A stretch of 5,515 nucleotides of DNA from positions 1-5,515 of the forward strand of contig JAKALC010000049.1 in the NCBI GenBank assembly GCA_021813335.1, written 5' to 3'. A model generated the notes under the pieces. The model ran no database searches and was not told where the DNA came from. It was given only the letters and a program-made list of their open reading frames with translations. Positions 1 to 4,933 of the stretch are shown here, one piece after another. Each line of letters starts with the position of its first letter. Within the stretch, counting starts at the first letter, position 1. This DNA comes from a bacterium (lineage in GTDB: Bacteria; Patescibacteriota; Minisyncoccia; Phycocordibacterales; SBAW01). Position numbers and translations under genes: made by a program.

Positions 1-93
1 CCTCCGTACGAAACTACCTTTACGAAAAAGATCGCTGACGAGGCGCGCGAATGGAACGGCTTGAAGTACCGTTTCGTGACGCTCGCAAAATAA
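1..93 (+). CDS. C-terminal 30 residues of an unidentified protein (possibly a TrmB-like tRNA methyltransferase)
   Basis: Frame 1 is open from the window edge to a TAA stop at 91-93 and reads ...PPYETTFTKKIADEAREWNG... ending in FVTLAK. Codon choice (GCG, CGC, GAG, ACG, CTC) matches the other genes here, and a strong terminator hairpin starts at the stop codon, so this is very likely a true gene end. The YE-x-x-F-x-K-K pattern followed by a short strand recalls the C-terminal tail of tRNA (guanine-46-N7)-methyltransferase TrmB (T-x-YE-x-x-F pattern), but 30 residues are too few to assign function. It runs convergent to rplK with 82 nt between the stops. Confidence 0.6.
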   Translation, partial: PPYETTFTKKIADEAREWNGLKYRFVTLAK

Positions 94-125
94 AACGCTA
101 TCGTAAATGATAGCGTTTTATTTTA
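91..125. terminator. Bidirectional intrinsic terminator between the left-edge gene and rplK
   Basis: The arms TAAAACGCTATC (91-102) and GATAGCGTTTTA (109-120) are perfect reverse complements over 12 bp with a 6-nt loop GTAAAT. On the plus strand the stem runs into TTTTATTTTA. On the minus strand the downstream side reads TTTTATTTTGCG. Either strand therefore gives a stem followed by a U-rich tract, as expected between convergent genes. It should stop the plus-strand gene ending at 93 and the rplK operon. Confidence 0.85.
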
Positions 126-126
126 C

Positions 127-164
127 ACAAACCGCCGCGCGTCTGTGGACGCGCGGCGGTTTGT
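127..164 (-). terminator. 17-bp perfect G+C-rich hairpin downstream of rplK (possible terminator component)
   Basis: Arms 127-143 and 148-164 are perfect reverse complements (17 bp) around a TGTG loop. The core is almost pure G+C (CCGCCGCGCGTC) and the outer ends are ACAAA/TTTGT. It lies 11 nt past the rplK stop codon. On the minus strand no free U-tract follows (GTGTAAAA), so alone it is not a canonical Rho-independent terminator. It may work together with the 91-120 hairpin, or stabilise the 3' end of the rplK mRNA. Confidence 0.6.
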
Positions 165-175
165 AATTCGAAAGA

Positions 176-598
176 TTATTTTACATCCACCCCCATCGAA
201 CGGGCCGAGCCTGCGACGATCTTCATCGCGGCGTCAACGTCATTCGCGTTGAGATCGGTCATCTTCTTCTCCGCGATCTCGCGAAGCTGGGCTTTGGTGA
301 GCGAGCCGACCTTCGAGGTGTTCGGGCGGCCCGAGCCCTTCTCCTTGCCGAGCGCTTTAAGGATCAGATTCGATGCGGGCGGCGTCTTGAGGACGAACGA
401 GTAGGTGCGGTCTTCGTAGACCGTGATCTCGGCCGGGATCATATCGCCCATCTTGTCGCGGGTCTGTTCATTGAACTTCGTCACGAACTCGCCGATGTTG
501 ATGCCGGCCTGGCCCAGGGTGGGGCCGAGAGGCGGCGCGGGCGTAGCCTTGCCGGCCGGCGCGACGATCTTTACTTTTTTGATTATTTTCTTTGCCAT
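176..598 (-). CDS. rplK: Large ribosomal subunit protein L11 (uL11)
   Basis: L11 binds 23S rRNA in the GTPase-associated centre at the base of the L7/L12 stalk. It takes part in factor-dependent GTP hydrolysis and in the stringent response through RelA. The 140-residue product matches the usual length of about 141. The N-terminal domain carries the proline-rich PAPPLGPTLGQAG segment (residues 20-32) and EF-x3-FN (37-43). TVYEDRTYSFVLKTPP (59-74) leads to the interdomain linker, and the RNA-binding C-terminal domain includes KGSGRPN (87-93), KVG (96-98) and the closing NANDVDAAMKIVAGSARSMG (117-136). The ATG at 596-598 is preceded by GGGGG, which could pair with the anti-Shine-Dalgarno sequence through one wobble, 11 nt upstream. 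The gene lies 28 nt after nusG. Unusually, rplA does not follow: transcription would meet terminator hairpins and a convergent gene. Confidence 0.98.
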   Translation of the reverse strand: MAKKIIKKVKIVAPAGKATPAPPLGPTLGQAGINIGEFVTKFNEQTRDKMGDMIPAEITVYEDRTYSFVLKTPPASNLILKALGKEKGSGRPNTSKVGSLTKAQLREIAEKKMTDLNANDVDAAMKIVAGSARSMGVDVK

Positions 599-626
599 AG
601 GTTTGATGTCCCCCGAGGGGCTTTAG

Positions 627-1172
627 TTATATCCTTTTTATCTGCAGGAAATCAAGCTCGACCGGCGTCTCGCGTCCGAACATCGCCACGAGCACTTTCG
701 CCTTGCCGCGCGTCTCATCCACTTCGCCGATCTTGCCGTCGAGGTCCTTGAACGGGCCGTCCACGATAACGACCGCGTCGCCGATGCTGAAGTCGACCGC
801 GTGCTTCACGCCCGAGACCTCCATACGCCCGAGAAGCGTCTCAACTTCCTTTTCGGAAATGGGGACCGGGTGCACGCCGGAGCCCACGAAGCCGGTCACG
901 CGAGGCGTGTTGCGCACGACGAACCACGACTGGTCGTCGACGATCATATCGACGAGCACGTAGCCCGGGAAGATCTTCTCCTCCTCCTCGACGCGCTTGC
1001 CTCCTTTTATTTTTATCGTGTGCTCGACCGGGACGACGACGCTGAAGATCTTGTCTTCAAGGCCGAGCGAGGTGACGCGCTGGCGCAGATTGCGCGCGAC
1101 GGCGTTCTCATACCCCGCGTAGGTGTGGATGGCGTACCAATTGCGGCCGGCCGATGTATCTTGTTTCGACAT
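627..1172 (-). CDS. nusG: Transcription elongation/antitermination factor NusG
   Basis: NusG binds RNA polymerase to modulate pausing and termination and can link it to Rho or the leading ribosome through S10. The 181 residues equal the E. coli length. The NGN domain (about residues 10-115) starts with NWYAIHTYAGYE (11-22) and holds the hallmark FPGYVLVDM (68-76) and VRNTPRVTGFVG (86-97). The KOW domain (about 128-181) reads GDAVVIVDGPFKDLDG (131-146), and the chain ends LDFLQIKRI. The gene sits 18 nt after secE and 28 nt before rplK, the conserved bacterial order. AGGAG ends only 1 nt before the ATG, too close for a normal Shine-Dalgarno interaction. No better in-frame start is visible, and the N-terminus aligns well with the family. 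Confidence 0.98.
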   Translation of the reverse strand: MSKQDTSAGRNWYAIHTYAGYENAVARNLRQRVTSLGLEDKIFSVVVPVEHTIKIKGGKRVEEEEKIFPGYVLVDMIVDDQSWFVVRNTPRVTGFVGSGVHPVPISEKEVETLLGRMEVSGVKHAVDFSIGDAVVIVDGPFKDLDGKIGEVDETRGKAKVLVAMFGRETPVELDFLQIKRI

Positions 1173-1190
1173 ACTCCTGCGAAAAATGGA

Positions 1191-1361
1191 TTAAATTATC
1201 TTCTGTATCAGCACCTCGAAGACGTAATCGAGAAGTCCGAGATAGACGGCGGTCACGAGCGACACCGCGACGACGACGACCGTGAAAACCGTCGTCTGGC
1301 GGCGCGACGGCCAGCTGACGTGGCGGAGTTCTGCGCGGACCTGCTTGAAGTATTCGAGCAT
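1191..1361 (-). CDS. secE: Preprotein translocase subunit SecE (short single-span form)
   Basis: SecE clamps the SecY channel and is essential for Sec-dependent export and membrane insertion. The gene reads from ATG (1359-1361) to TAA (1191-1193) and gives 56 residues. It begins MLEYFKQVRAELRHVSWPSR, where the amphipathic helix is followed by the family signature E-L-x-x-V-x-W-P-[ST]-R (residues 11-20). A single membrane span follows at about residues 25-47 (TTVFTVVVVAVSLVTAVYLG), and the end LDYVFEVLIQKII is typical. The length fits the short one-span SecE of most bacteria, not the three-span enterobacterial form. No Shine-Dalgarno is visible. A TTG 9 nt upstream is in frame and a TGA stop lies further upstream, so the ATG is preferred. 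It is first in the secE-nusG-rplK operon. Confidence 0.96.
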   Translation of the reverse strand: MLEYFKQVRAELRHVSWPSRRQTTVFTVVVVAVSLVTAVYLGLLDYVFEVLIQKII

Positions 1362-1416
1362 AGCGTTCAATGGTTTTTCGGCATTTTTAAAAGCCCTTGC
1401 GGGCCGTCAGACACAC

Positions 1417-1445
1417 AGTATACGACGCCGGGGAGGAGCGCGCAA
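1417..1445 (-). promoter_or_regulatory. Candidate sigma70-type promoter for secE-nusG-rplK
   Basis: Read on the minus strand, TTGCGC (1440-1445) and TATACT (1417-1422) are separated by exactly 17 nt. The -10 box matches TATAAT at 5 of 6 positions; the -35 box keeps only TTG. Transcription would start near 1410 and leave a leader of about 50 nt before secE. The -35 box lies in the outer end of the hairpin at 1440-1482. This is inferred from sequence only. Confidence 0.5.
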
Positions 1446-1482
1446 GACCCCGCGCGGCCAAGGGCCGCGCGGGGTCTTGCGC
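1440..1482 (-). terminator. 20-bp perfect G+C-rich hairpin after the SIMPL gene (probable transcript end or insulator)
   Basis: Arms 1440-1459 (GCGCAAGACCCCGCGCGGCC) and 1463-1482 are perfect reverse complements over 20 bp with a 3-nt loop AAG. It lies 19 nt past the stop of the SIMPL-domain gene and before the secE promoter, where a terminator is expected. No U-tract follows on the minus strand (GCTCCTCCCC), so canonical Rho-independent action is uncertain. It resembles the hairpin at 127-164 in layout: a pure G+C core with A-rich 5' and U-containing 3' outer arms. Confidence 0.6.
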
Positions 1483-1501
1483 TTGTCTTACCTGGTTCTT
1501 T

Positions 1502-2305
1502 CTAGCGTATTTCGTACGTGATCGAAACGTTCGAGGTCACCTTATTCTGTCCCGCGGAAATGTCCGGTGCGGCAGCGGCGGACGCCTTCATAGCGCCGCC
1601 GAGGCCGTACATCGGCACAGGGACGCCGCCCGTATTCTCGTTGAATGAGACGACGCGCACGAGCGAGACGCCGAGCGAGCGCGCGAGTTCGTCCGCCTTC
1701 GCTTTGGCATCGGCGATCGCCTTATCCCGCGCCTCCCCTTCGACCGAAGTCGGGTCGTCGACCGTGAACGTGAGGCCCGACACTTCGGTGGCGCCGCGCG
1801 AGCCGATGCCGGCGAGGAGATCCCCCGCCTTGCCCGTGTCGCGCACCTTCACCGTGTTCGATTGGCGCACTTCGTATCCGATGAGGACCTGGGAGCCGTT
1901 CGGCGGACACATCGTGCCCGCAGGGCAGGCGCTCTGGCGCCATTCGTACCGCGGCGCGATCGAGTAGTTCGTCGTCTGGATATCCTTCTCCGCGACGCCC
2001 GCGCCCGTAAGGTACGCGAGGATGCCGTTGCTCTTCCCCGTCGCGTCCGCCTGGGCCGCCGCCACGGTCGTCTTGTCGGATACGACCGAATAGGTGAACT
2101 CGGCGATGTCGGGGACGGCGTACGCATCTCCTTCTCCGTTTACCATAATGGTGTTGGTCGGCGCTATCCCTGCGCCGACGTAGCGAAGCCCCATAAGAGA
2201 CTGGAGCGTTTCTACGGCAAGAAAGAGCGCGAGGAACGCGGCCGCGGCGACGAGCGCCGTGCGCAGCCATTCGCCCTTCGATCCGCCGAACAATGTTTCG
2301 TTCAT
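1502..2305 (-). CDS. SIMPL-domain (DUF541) protein, membrane-anchored
   Basis: The family (SIMPL/DUF541; BP26/OMP28 and YggE relatives) consists of exported proteins linked in some species to oxidative or envelope stress; its molecular role is poorly known. From the ATG at 2303-2305 the product has 267 residues. It has a short cytoplasmic N-terminus, one hydrophobic span (about 16-36, ALVAAAAFLALFLAVETL), then the SIMPL domain from about 50. Recognisable stretches are MVNGEGDAYAVPDIAEF (54-70), the repeat-like TTVAAAQADATGKSNGI, QTTNYSIAPRYEW (110-122), GYEVRQSNTVKVRD (143-156) and EARDKAIADAKAKADELARS (191-210), ending SNVSITYEIR. Its only cysteines, C127 and C133, lie in the predicted extracytoplasmic part. 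A GTG at 2327-2329 would add eight codons, but these are A+T-rich unlike the gene, so the ATG is preferred. It lies 51 nt after the dsbA-like gene, probably co-transcribed. Confidence 0.88.
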   Translation of the reverse strand: MNETLFGGSKGEWLRTALVAAAAFLALFLAVETLQSLMGLRYVGAGIAPTNTIMVNGEGDAYAVPDIAEFTYSVVSDKTTVAAAQADATGKSNGILAYLTGAGVAEKDIQTTNYSIAPRYEWRQSACPAGTMCPPNGSQVLIGYEVRQSNTVKVRDTGKAGDLLAGIGSRGATEVSGLTFTVDDPTSVEGEARDKAIADAKAKADELARSLGVSLVRVVSFNENTGGVPVPMYGLGGAMKASAAAAPDISAGQNKVTSNVSITYEIR

Positions 2306-2356
2306 ACTAGGTTGATTCTTAGAAAACACCGCACCGCTGATAATCCGAACCGTTCG

Positions 2357-3073
2357 CTATTGATTGTTCATAACCGATTGGACGATCGCCTGTATCTGCG
2401 GGAGCGGGAGCGCTCCGGAGAACGAAGTCGGCGCTCCCTTCTTCCCGACGACGATCGTGAACGGCGTGCCCTGTCCCCCGTTCTTCATCGCTTCGGCGTT
2501 ATCGGCATTGATCCGGTCATCGTACTTCTTCGAGGAAACGCACTCCGAGAACGCCTGCGGGTCGGCGCCGAGCTGCGACGCTATCTTGGCATAGAGAGCG
2601 GAGCCCATATGCTGCTGATCGGCGAAGATGGCATCGGCGAATTTCCAATACGCGTCGTTGCCGAGCTCCGCGGCGATGCATTCCGCGGCTTCCGCCGCAG
2701 GACGCGCTTCGGGATGTATGGAATCGAGCGGGAAATTGCGATAGATCCACGCGATCTTACCGTTCGAATCGGCGACGATCTTCTTGAGATTCGGATAGAT
2801 GAGCGAGCAGAAGGGGCATTCGAAGTCGGAGTATTCGACGAGAATGACCGGCGCCGACAGGGAACCCACGATGTGGTCGTCCGCGGAGGGCGGGCGTATC
2901 GAGATCGCCGCCGCTGCGGCGCCTCCGGGAACGGCCGCGGCGGCGCCCGCGGACGAACCGTTCTTCGTGATGAGTATGGCTCCGGCGATGATGAGTGACG
3001 AAAACACGAGCGCTACGGGGAGCGAGAGGACGGACGGGCGGCTCTCCGCGCCCGAAGATTCATGAGATGACAT
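2357..3073 (-). CDS. DsbA-like thioredoxin-fold disulfide oxidoreductase, membrane-anchored
   Basis: This protein probably introduces or rearranges disulfides in exported proteins. From the ATG at 3071-3073 it has 238 residues: a polar N-terminus, one hydrophobic span (about 14-36, SVLSLPVALVFSSLIIAGAI), a low-complexity Ala/Gly/Pro linker (about 38-62), then a DsbA-type domain. The domain opens APVILVEYSDFECPFCSLIY, with the CPFC redox motif at 86-89. It continues with an inserted helical region (DAYWKFADAIFADQQHMG) and the cis-proline loop GQGTPFTIVVG (T203-P204). Two further cysteines, C132 and C178, could form a second disulfide. The family is Thioredoxin_4/DsbA (BdbD-like). No DsbB or VKOR partner is in the window. 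An in-frame ATG at 3118 would add 15 residues but would place the start upstream of the likely promoter. It is divergent from the ABC permease gene. Confidence 0.9.
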   Translation of the reverse strand: MSSHESSGAESRPSVLSLPVALVFSSLIIAGAILITKNGSSAGAAAAVPGGAAAAAISIRPPSADDHIVGSLSAPVILVEYSDFECPFCSLIYPNLKKIVADSNGKIAWIYRNFPLDSIHPEARPAAEAAECIAAELGNDAYWKFADAIFADQQHMGSALYAKIASQLGADPQAFSECVSSKKYDDRINADNAEAMKNGGQGTPFTIVVGKKGAPTSFSGALPLPQIQAIVQSVMNNQ

Positions 3074-3080
3074 AGGGCAA

Positions 3081-3109
3081 ATGCTAGCGCGCGGCTGCCC
3101 GCTTTGCAA
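3081..3109 (-). promoter_or_regulatory. Candidate promoter of the dsbA-like gene, predicting a leaderless mRNA
   Basis: On the minus strand TTGCAA (3104-3109) and TAGCAT (3081-3086) are 17 nt apart, each matching consensus at 4 of 6 positions. The -10 box ends 7 nt before the ATG at 3073, so the expected transcription start coincides with the start codon. No Shine-Dalgarno precedes the ATG, which agrees with a leaderless transcript. Moderate matches only. Confidence 0.4.
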
Positions 3110-3110
3110 A

Positions 3111-3119
3111 TGGTACACT
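3111..3119 (+). promoter_or_regulatory. Candidate extended -10 promoter for the ABC transporter genes
   Basis: TGGTACACT is a TGn extended -10 element followed by TACACT (4 of 6 to TATAAT). It would start transcription near 3126, giving an 18-nt leader to the ATG at 3144. No good -35 is seen 16-18 nt upstream, as is usual for extended -10 promoters. It abuts the -35 box of the opposing dsbA promoter. Confidence 0.35.
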
Positions 3120-3143
3120 GATGGAGACCTCTTTCGAGATCCT

Positions 3144-3971
3144 ATGAGACATACTCGCCCGATCCGCCGCCCCTATATGCAGCATATTCCCCACTATCCG
3201 CGCTCGGCCGTAGCGCGGGCGATCGAGCTCTTTCTCGTGCCGGCCGTCTTTCTCGGGGCCCTTTTCGTCGTGCTGCGCCTCTCCGGAATATTCCCTCGCC
3301 CCCTCTTCGTCGCCGGCATATCGTTCTCCTCGCTCGCTCTTGCATCCTGGCTTACCTTGATGCGCCTGCTCGTCGCATATGTCCTCGCGCTCGTCTTCGC
3401 GATACCGCTCGCCCTTGCGGCGACGCACTCATCGCTCGCGCAGAAGATCCTGCTGCCGCTCTTCGACGTCCTCCAGTCGGTCCCCGTGCTCGCCTTCTTC
3501 CCCATTCTCGTGGCGTTTTTCGTCGATCTCGGCTTCACGAACGGCGCGACCATCCTCATTCTCTTCGTCGCGATGCTGTGGAACATCGTGTTCGCCGTGG
3601 TGGGCGGCATCGGGCTCATACCGAAAGATATCGCATACGCGGCCGAGGTTTTCGGACTGCGCGGCTTCGCCTACTTGCGCCGCATCGTCCTTCCCGCCAT
3701 CGTGCCGCAGTGCGTCATCGGCTCCATCCTCGCGCTCGCGCAGGGATGGAACATCATCATCGTCGCCGAGGTCATTCGCACGTATCTTCCGCCCGATTCC
3801 TCGACCCAAAATCTTTTCGGCCTCGGAAGCCTGCTTGTATCCGCGGCCGCGAACGGCCAGGTCGGCCTCTTCCTCGCGGCGCTCGCGGCGGTCGTCCTTA
3901 TCATCGCTCTCATAAATTTTTTCATCTGGCAGCGATTACTGAAATATGCCCAGCGATTCAAATTCGAATAA
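3144..3971 (+). CDS. ABC importer permease subunit, NitT/TauT (SsuC/TauC-like) family
   Basis: This is an integral-membrane subunit of an ABC importer, related to permeases for sulfonates, taurine, nitrate and thiamine precursors; the substrate cannot be read from sequence. The product has 275 residues from the ATG at 3144. An ATG at 3177 would give 264 residues, close to family length, and neither start has a Shine-Dalgarno. Hydrophobic spans lie at about 27-46, 62-92, 101-126, 134-158, 188-212 and 236-262. The cytoplasmic EAA coupling loop is seen at about 166-189 (AAEVFGLRGFAYLRRIVLPA), followed by the family-typical GWNIIIVAEVI (201-211). The 3' end overlaps the ATPase gene by 26 nt, so the two subunits are probably translationally coupled. 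In-frame codons extend back to 3081, but that start lies inside the divergent promoter region. Confidence 0.9.
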   Translation: MRHTRPIRRPYMQHIPHYPRSAVARAIELFLVPAVFLGALFVVLRLSGIFPRPLFVAGISFSSLALASWLTLMRLLVAYVLALVFAIPLALAATHSSLAQKILLPLFDVLQSVPVLAFFPILVAFFVDLGFTNGATILILFVAMLWNIVFAVVGGIGLIPKDIAYAAEVFGLRGFAYLRRIVLPAIVPQCVIGSILALAQGWNIIIVAEVIRTYLPPDSSTQNLFGLGSLLVSAAANGQVGLFLAALAAVVLIIALINFFIWQRLLKYAQRFKFE

Positions 3972-4695
3972 CATCCCTTCGGGGCCGGAGATCATAACCT
4001 TCTCGAAGGTCGGCAAGATCTACGAGCCGCAGGGAACCGTCGCGCTTTCAAGCGTTACTCTCGCCGTCGAGCGCGGCGAGTTCCTCTGCCTCGTCGGCCC
4101 TTCGGGAGAAGGCAAGACGACGATCCTCAAGCTCATCGCCGGGCTCGAGGCGCCGACCGCAGGCACCCTTATGAAGCCCGCGCGCGTCGCGATGGCGTTC
4201 CAGAGCGCCGCCCTCCTGCCGTGGCTTTCGGTATACGAGAACATCGCCTTCGGTCTGCGGGCGCAGGGGACGCCGGAGAAGGCGGTCGAGGCGAAAGTGC
4301 GCGAACAGGTCGCGCTTATGGGCCTCCTGGGGCTCGAAGAGAAGCGCCCTCCAGAGCTTTCGGGAGGGCAGGCGCAACGCGTCGGCATCGCCCGCGCGCT
4401 CGCGGTCAATCCCGAGGTTCTCCTTCTTGACGAGCCGTTCTCGGCGCTCGACGCCAAGACGACCGCCGAACTTCACGACGATATCATCGCCATCTGGAAA
4501 AAGACGCGCACGACGATCGTGATGGTGTCGCACATCATCGAAGAAGCGGTGTCGCTCGCCGATCGGGTGCTCCTTATCAAAAAAGGGGCCGCGGCGGCGG
4601 AATTCCCCATCGATCTTCCCTACCCGCGGCGCGAACAAGGCGAGGCGTTCCTGCACGACGTCGCGCGCATCCGCAGGGAATTCTTCAAGGACTAG
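3946..4695 (+). CDS. ABC importer ATP-binding subunit, NitT/TauT (SsuB/TauB-like) family
   Basis: This cytoplasmic ATPase should power the permease encoded just upstream. All ABC motifs are present in 249 residues: Walker A GPSGEGKTT (51-59), Q-loop Q86 in AFQSAALLPWLSVYENI, signature LSGGQ (138-142), Walker B VLLLDEP (158-164), D-loop SALD (166-169) and the switch histidine H196 in VMVSH. PWLSVYENI after the Q-loop is typical of the SsuB/TauB/NrtD group. Walker A has Glu where Ser or Cys is more usual (GEGKTT) but keeps the catalytic Lys-Thr. It starts inside the permease gene in another frame (26-nt overlap) and ends 16 nt from the convergent small membrane protein gene. There is no room for a separate long terminator. 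No periplasmic binding-protein gene follows. Confidence 0.95.
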   Translation: MPSDSNSNNIPSGPEIITFSKVGKIYEPQGTVALSSVTLAVERGEFLCLVGPSGEGKTTILKLIAGLEAPTAGTLMKPARVAMAFQSAALLPWLSVYENIAFGLRAQGTPEKAVEAKVREQVALMGLLGLEEKRPPELSGGQAQRVGIARALAVNPEVLLLDEPFSALDAKTTAELHDDIIAIWKKTRTTIVMVSHIIEEAVSLADRVLLIKKGAAAAEFPIDLPYPRREQGEAFLHDVARIRREFFKD

Positions 4696-4711
4696 GGCTG
4701 CCGCGGCGCTT

Positions 4712-4912
4712 TTAGAAGCCGAGCGCCGTCGAGTACGACGAGAGGAGCGAACCCGCCGCGAACGGCAGGATGAGGAGCGGTATCACAATGAGGAGGACGC
4801 TCCCCACGATCGTCCACAGGATATATTTGCGCGTCTTTTCAGCCGACTGGAACGCGGCGTCAACTTTCGCATTGAGCCGGTCGAGTTCTTGCTTGAGTTC
4901 GGGGTCGATCAT
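4712..4912 (-). CDS. Small single-span membrane protein of unknown function
   Basis: The product has 66 residues. The charged N-terminal segment (about 3-30, with LKQELDRLNAKVDAAFQSAE) has hydrophobic residues at helical spacing, suggesting an amphipathic or coiled-coil helix. It is followed by one strong membrane span (about 31-53, ILWTIVGSVLLIVIPLLILP) and a short polar tail ending YSTALGF. Codon use matches neighbouring genes. From memory, similar 60-70-residue proteins (acidic coil, a SAEKTRKY-like motif, then a span) occur widely in Parcubacteria genomes without known function; this needs checking by search. It lies 21 nt after the HtrA-like protease gene on the same strand, and an extended -10 box in that gap could also drive it alone. 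No Shine-Dalgarno is present. Confidence 0.82.
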   Translation of the reverse strand: MIDPELKQELDRLNAKVDAAFQSAEKTRKYILWTIVGSVLLIVIPLLILPFAAGSLLSSYSTALGF

Positions 4913-4919
4913 AGTTTCG

Positions 4920-4928
4920 ATAATAGCA
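4920..4928 (-). promoter_or_regulatory. Candidate extended -10 element for the small membrane protein gene (leaderless)
   Basis: On the minus strand the gap between the two genes contains TGCTATTAT, a TGn extended -10 with TATTAT (5 of 6 to TATAAT). It ends 7 nt before the ATG at 4912, so transcription would begin at or next to the start codon. No convincing -35 is seen. The site is tiny and could be chance. Confidence 0.4.
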
Positions 4929-4933
4929 CGCTT

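Noticed and set aside
599..626. Possible L1-type regulatory RNA structure before rplK
   Set aside because: The 28-nt gap holds only a 3-4 bp hairpin (CCCCTCGGGG); it is too small to support an L1 operator.
1269..1280. Four tandem GAC triplets
   Set aside because: They encode the VVVV run in the SecE membrane span and are too short to be a meaningful repeat.
801..1505. Plus-strand open frame of 234 codons opposite nusG and secE
   Set aside because: It lies antisense to two well-identified conserved genes and has a composition typical of a shadow frame.
2306..2329. GTG start eight codons upstream for the SIMPL protein
   Set aside because: The codons are A+T-rich (TTT TCT AAG AAT) unlike the gene body, and neither start has a Shine-Dalgarno; the ATG at 2305 is simpler. 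Not fully excluded.
1862..2998. Long plus-strand open frame of 378 codons across the SIMPL and dsbA-like genes
   Set aside because: It is antisense to two convincing genes, extremely rich in Arg, Asp and Gly, and shows no recognisable domain. Long antisense frames are expected in G+C-rich DNA.
3081..3143. Upstream extension of the permease to an ATG at 3081
   Set aside because: It would cover the divergent promoter region, and the added residues do not look like a family N-terminus.
3121..3147. Eight-codon upstream frame (ATG at 3121) whose TGA overlaps the permease ATG as ATGA
   Set aside because: Its start lies only 2 nt past the predicted -10 box, so it would not be in the transcript; the overlap is probably chance.
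4704..4728. 7-bp inverted repeat CGGCGCT/AGCGCCG at the ATPase/small-gene convergence as a terminator
   Set aside because: The stem is short, the loop is 11 nt, there is no U-tract on either strand, and it overlaps coding sequence.
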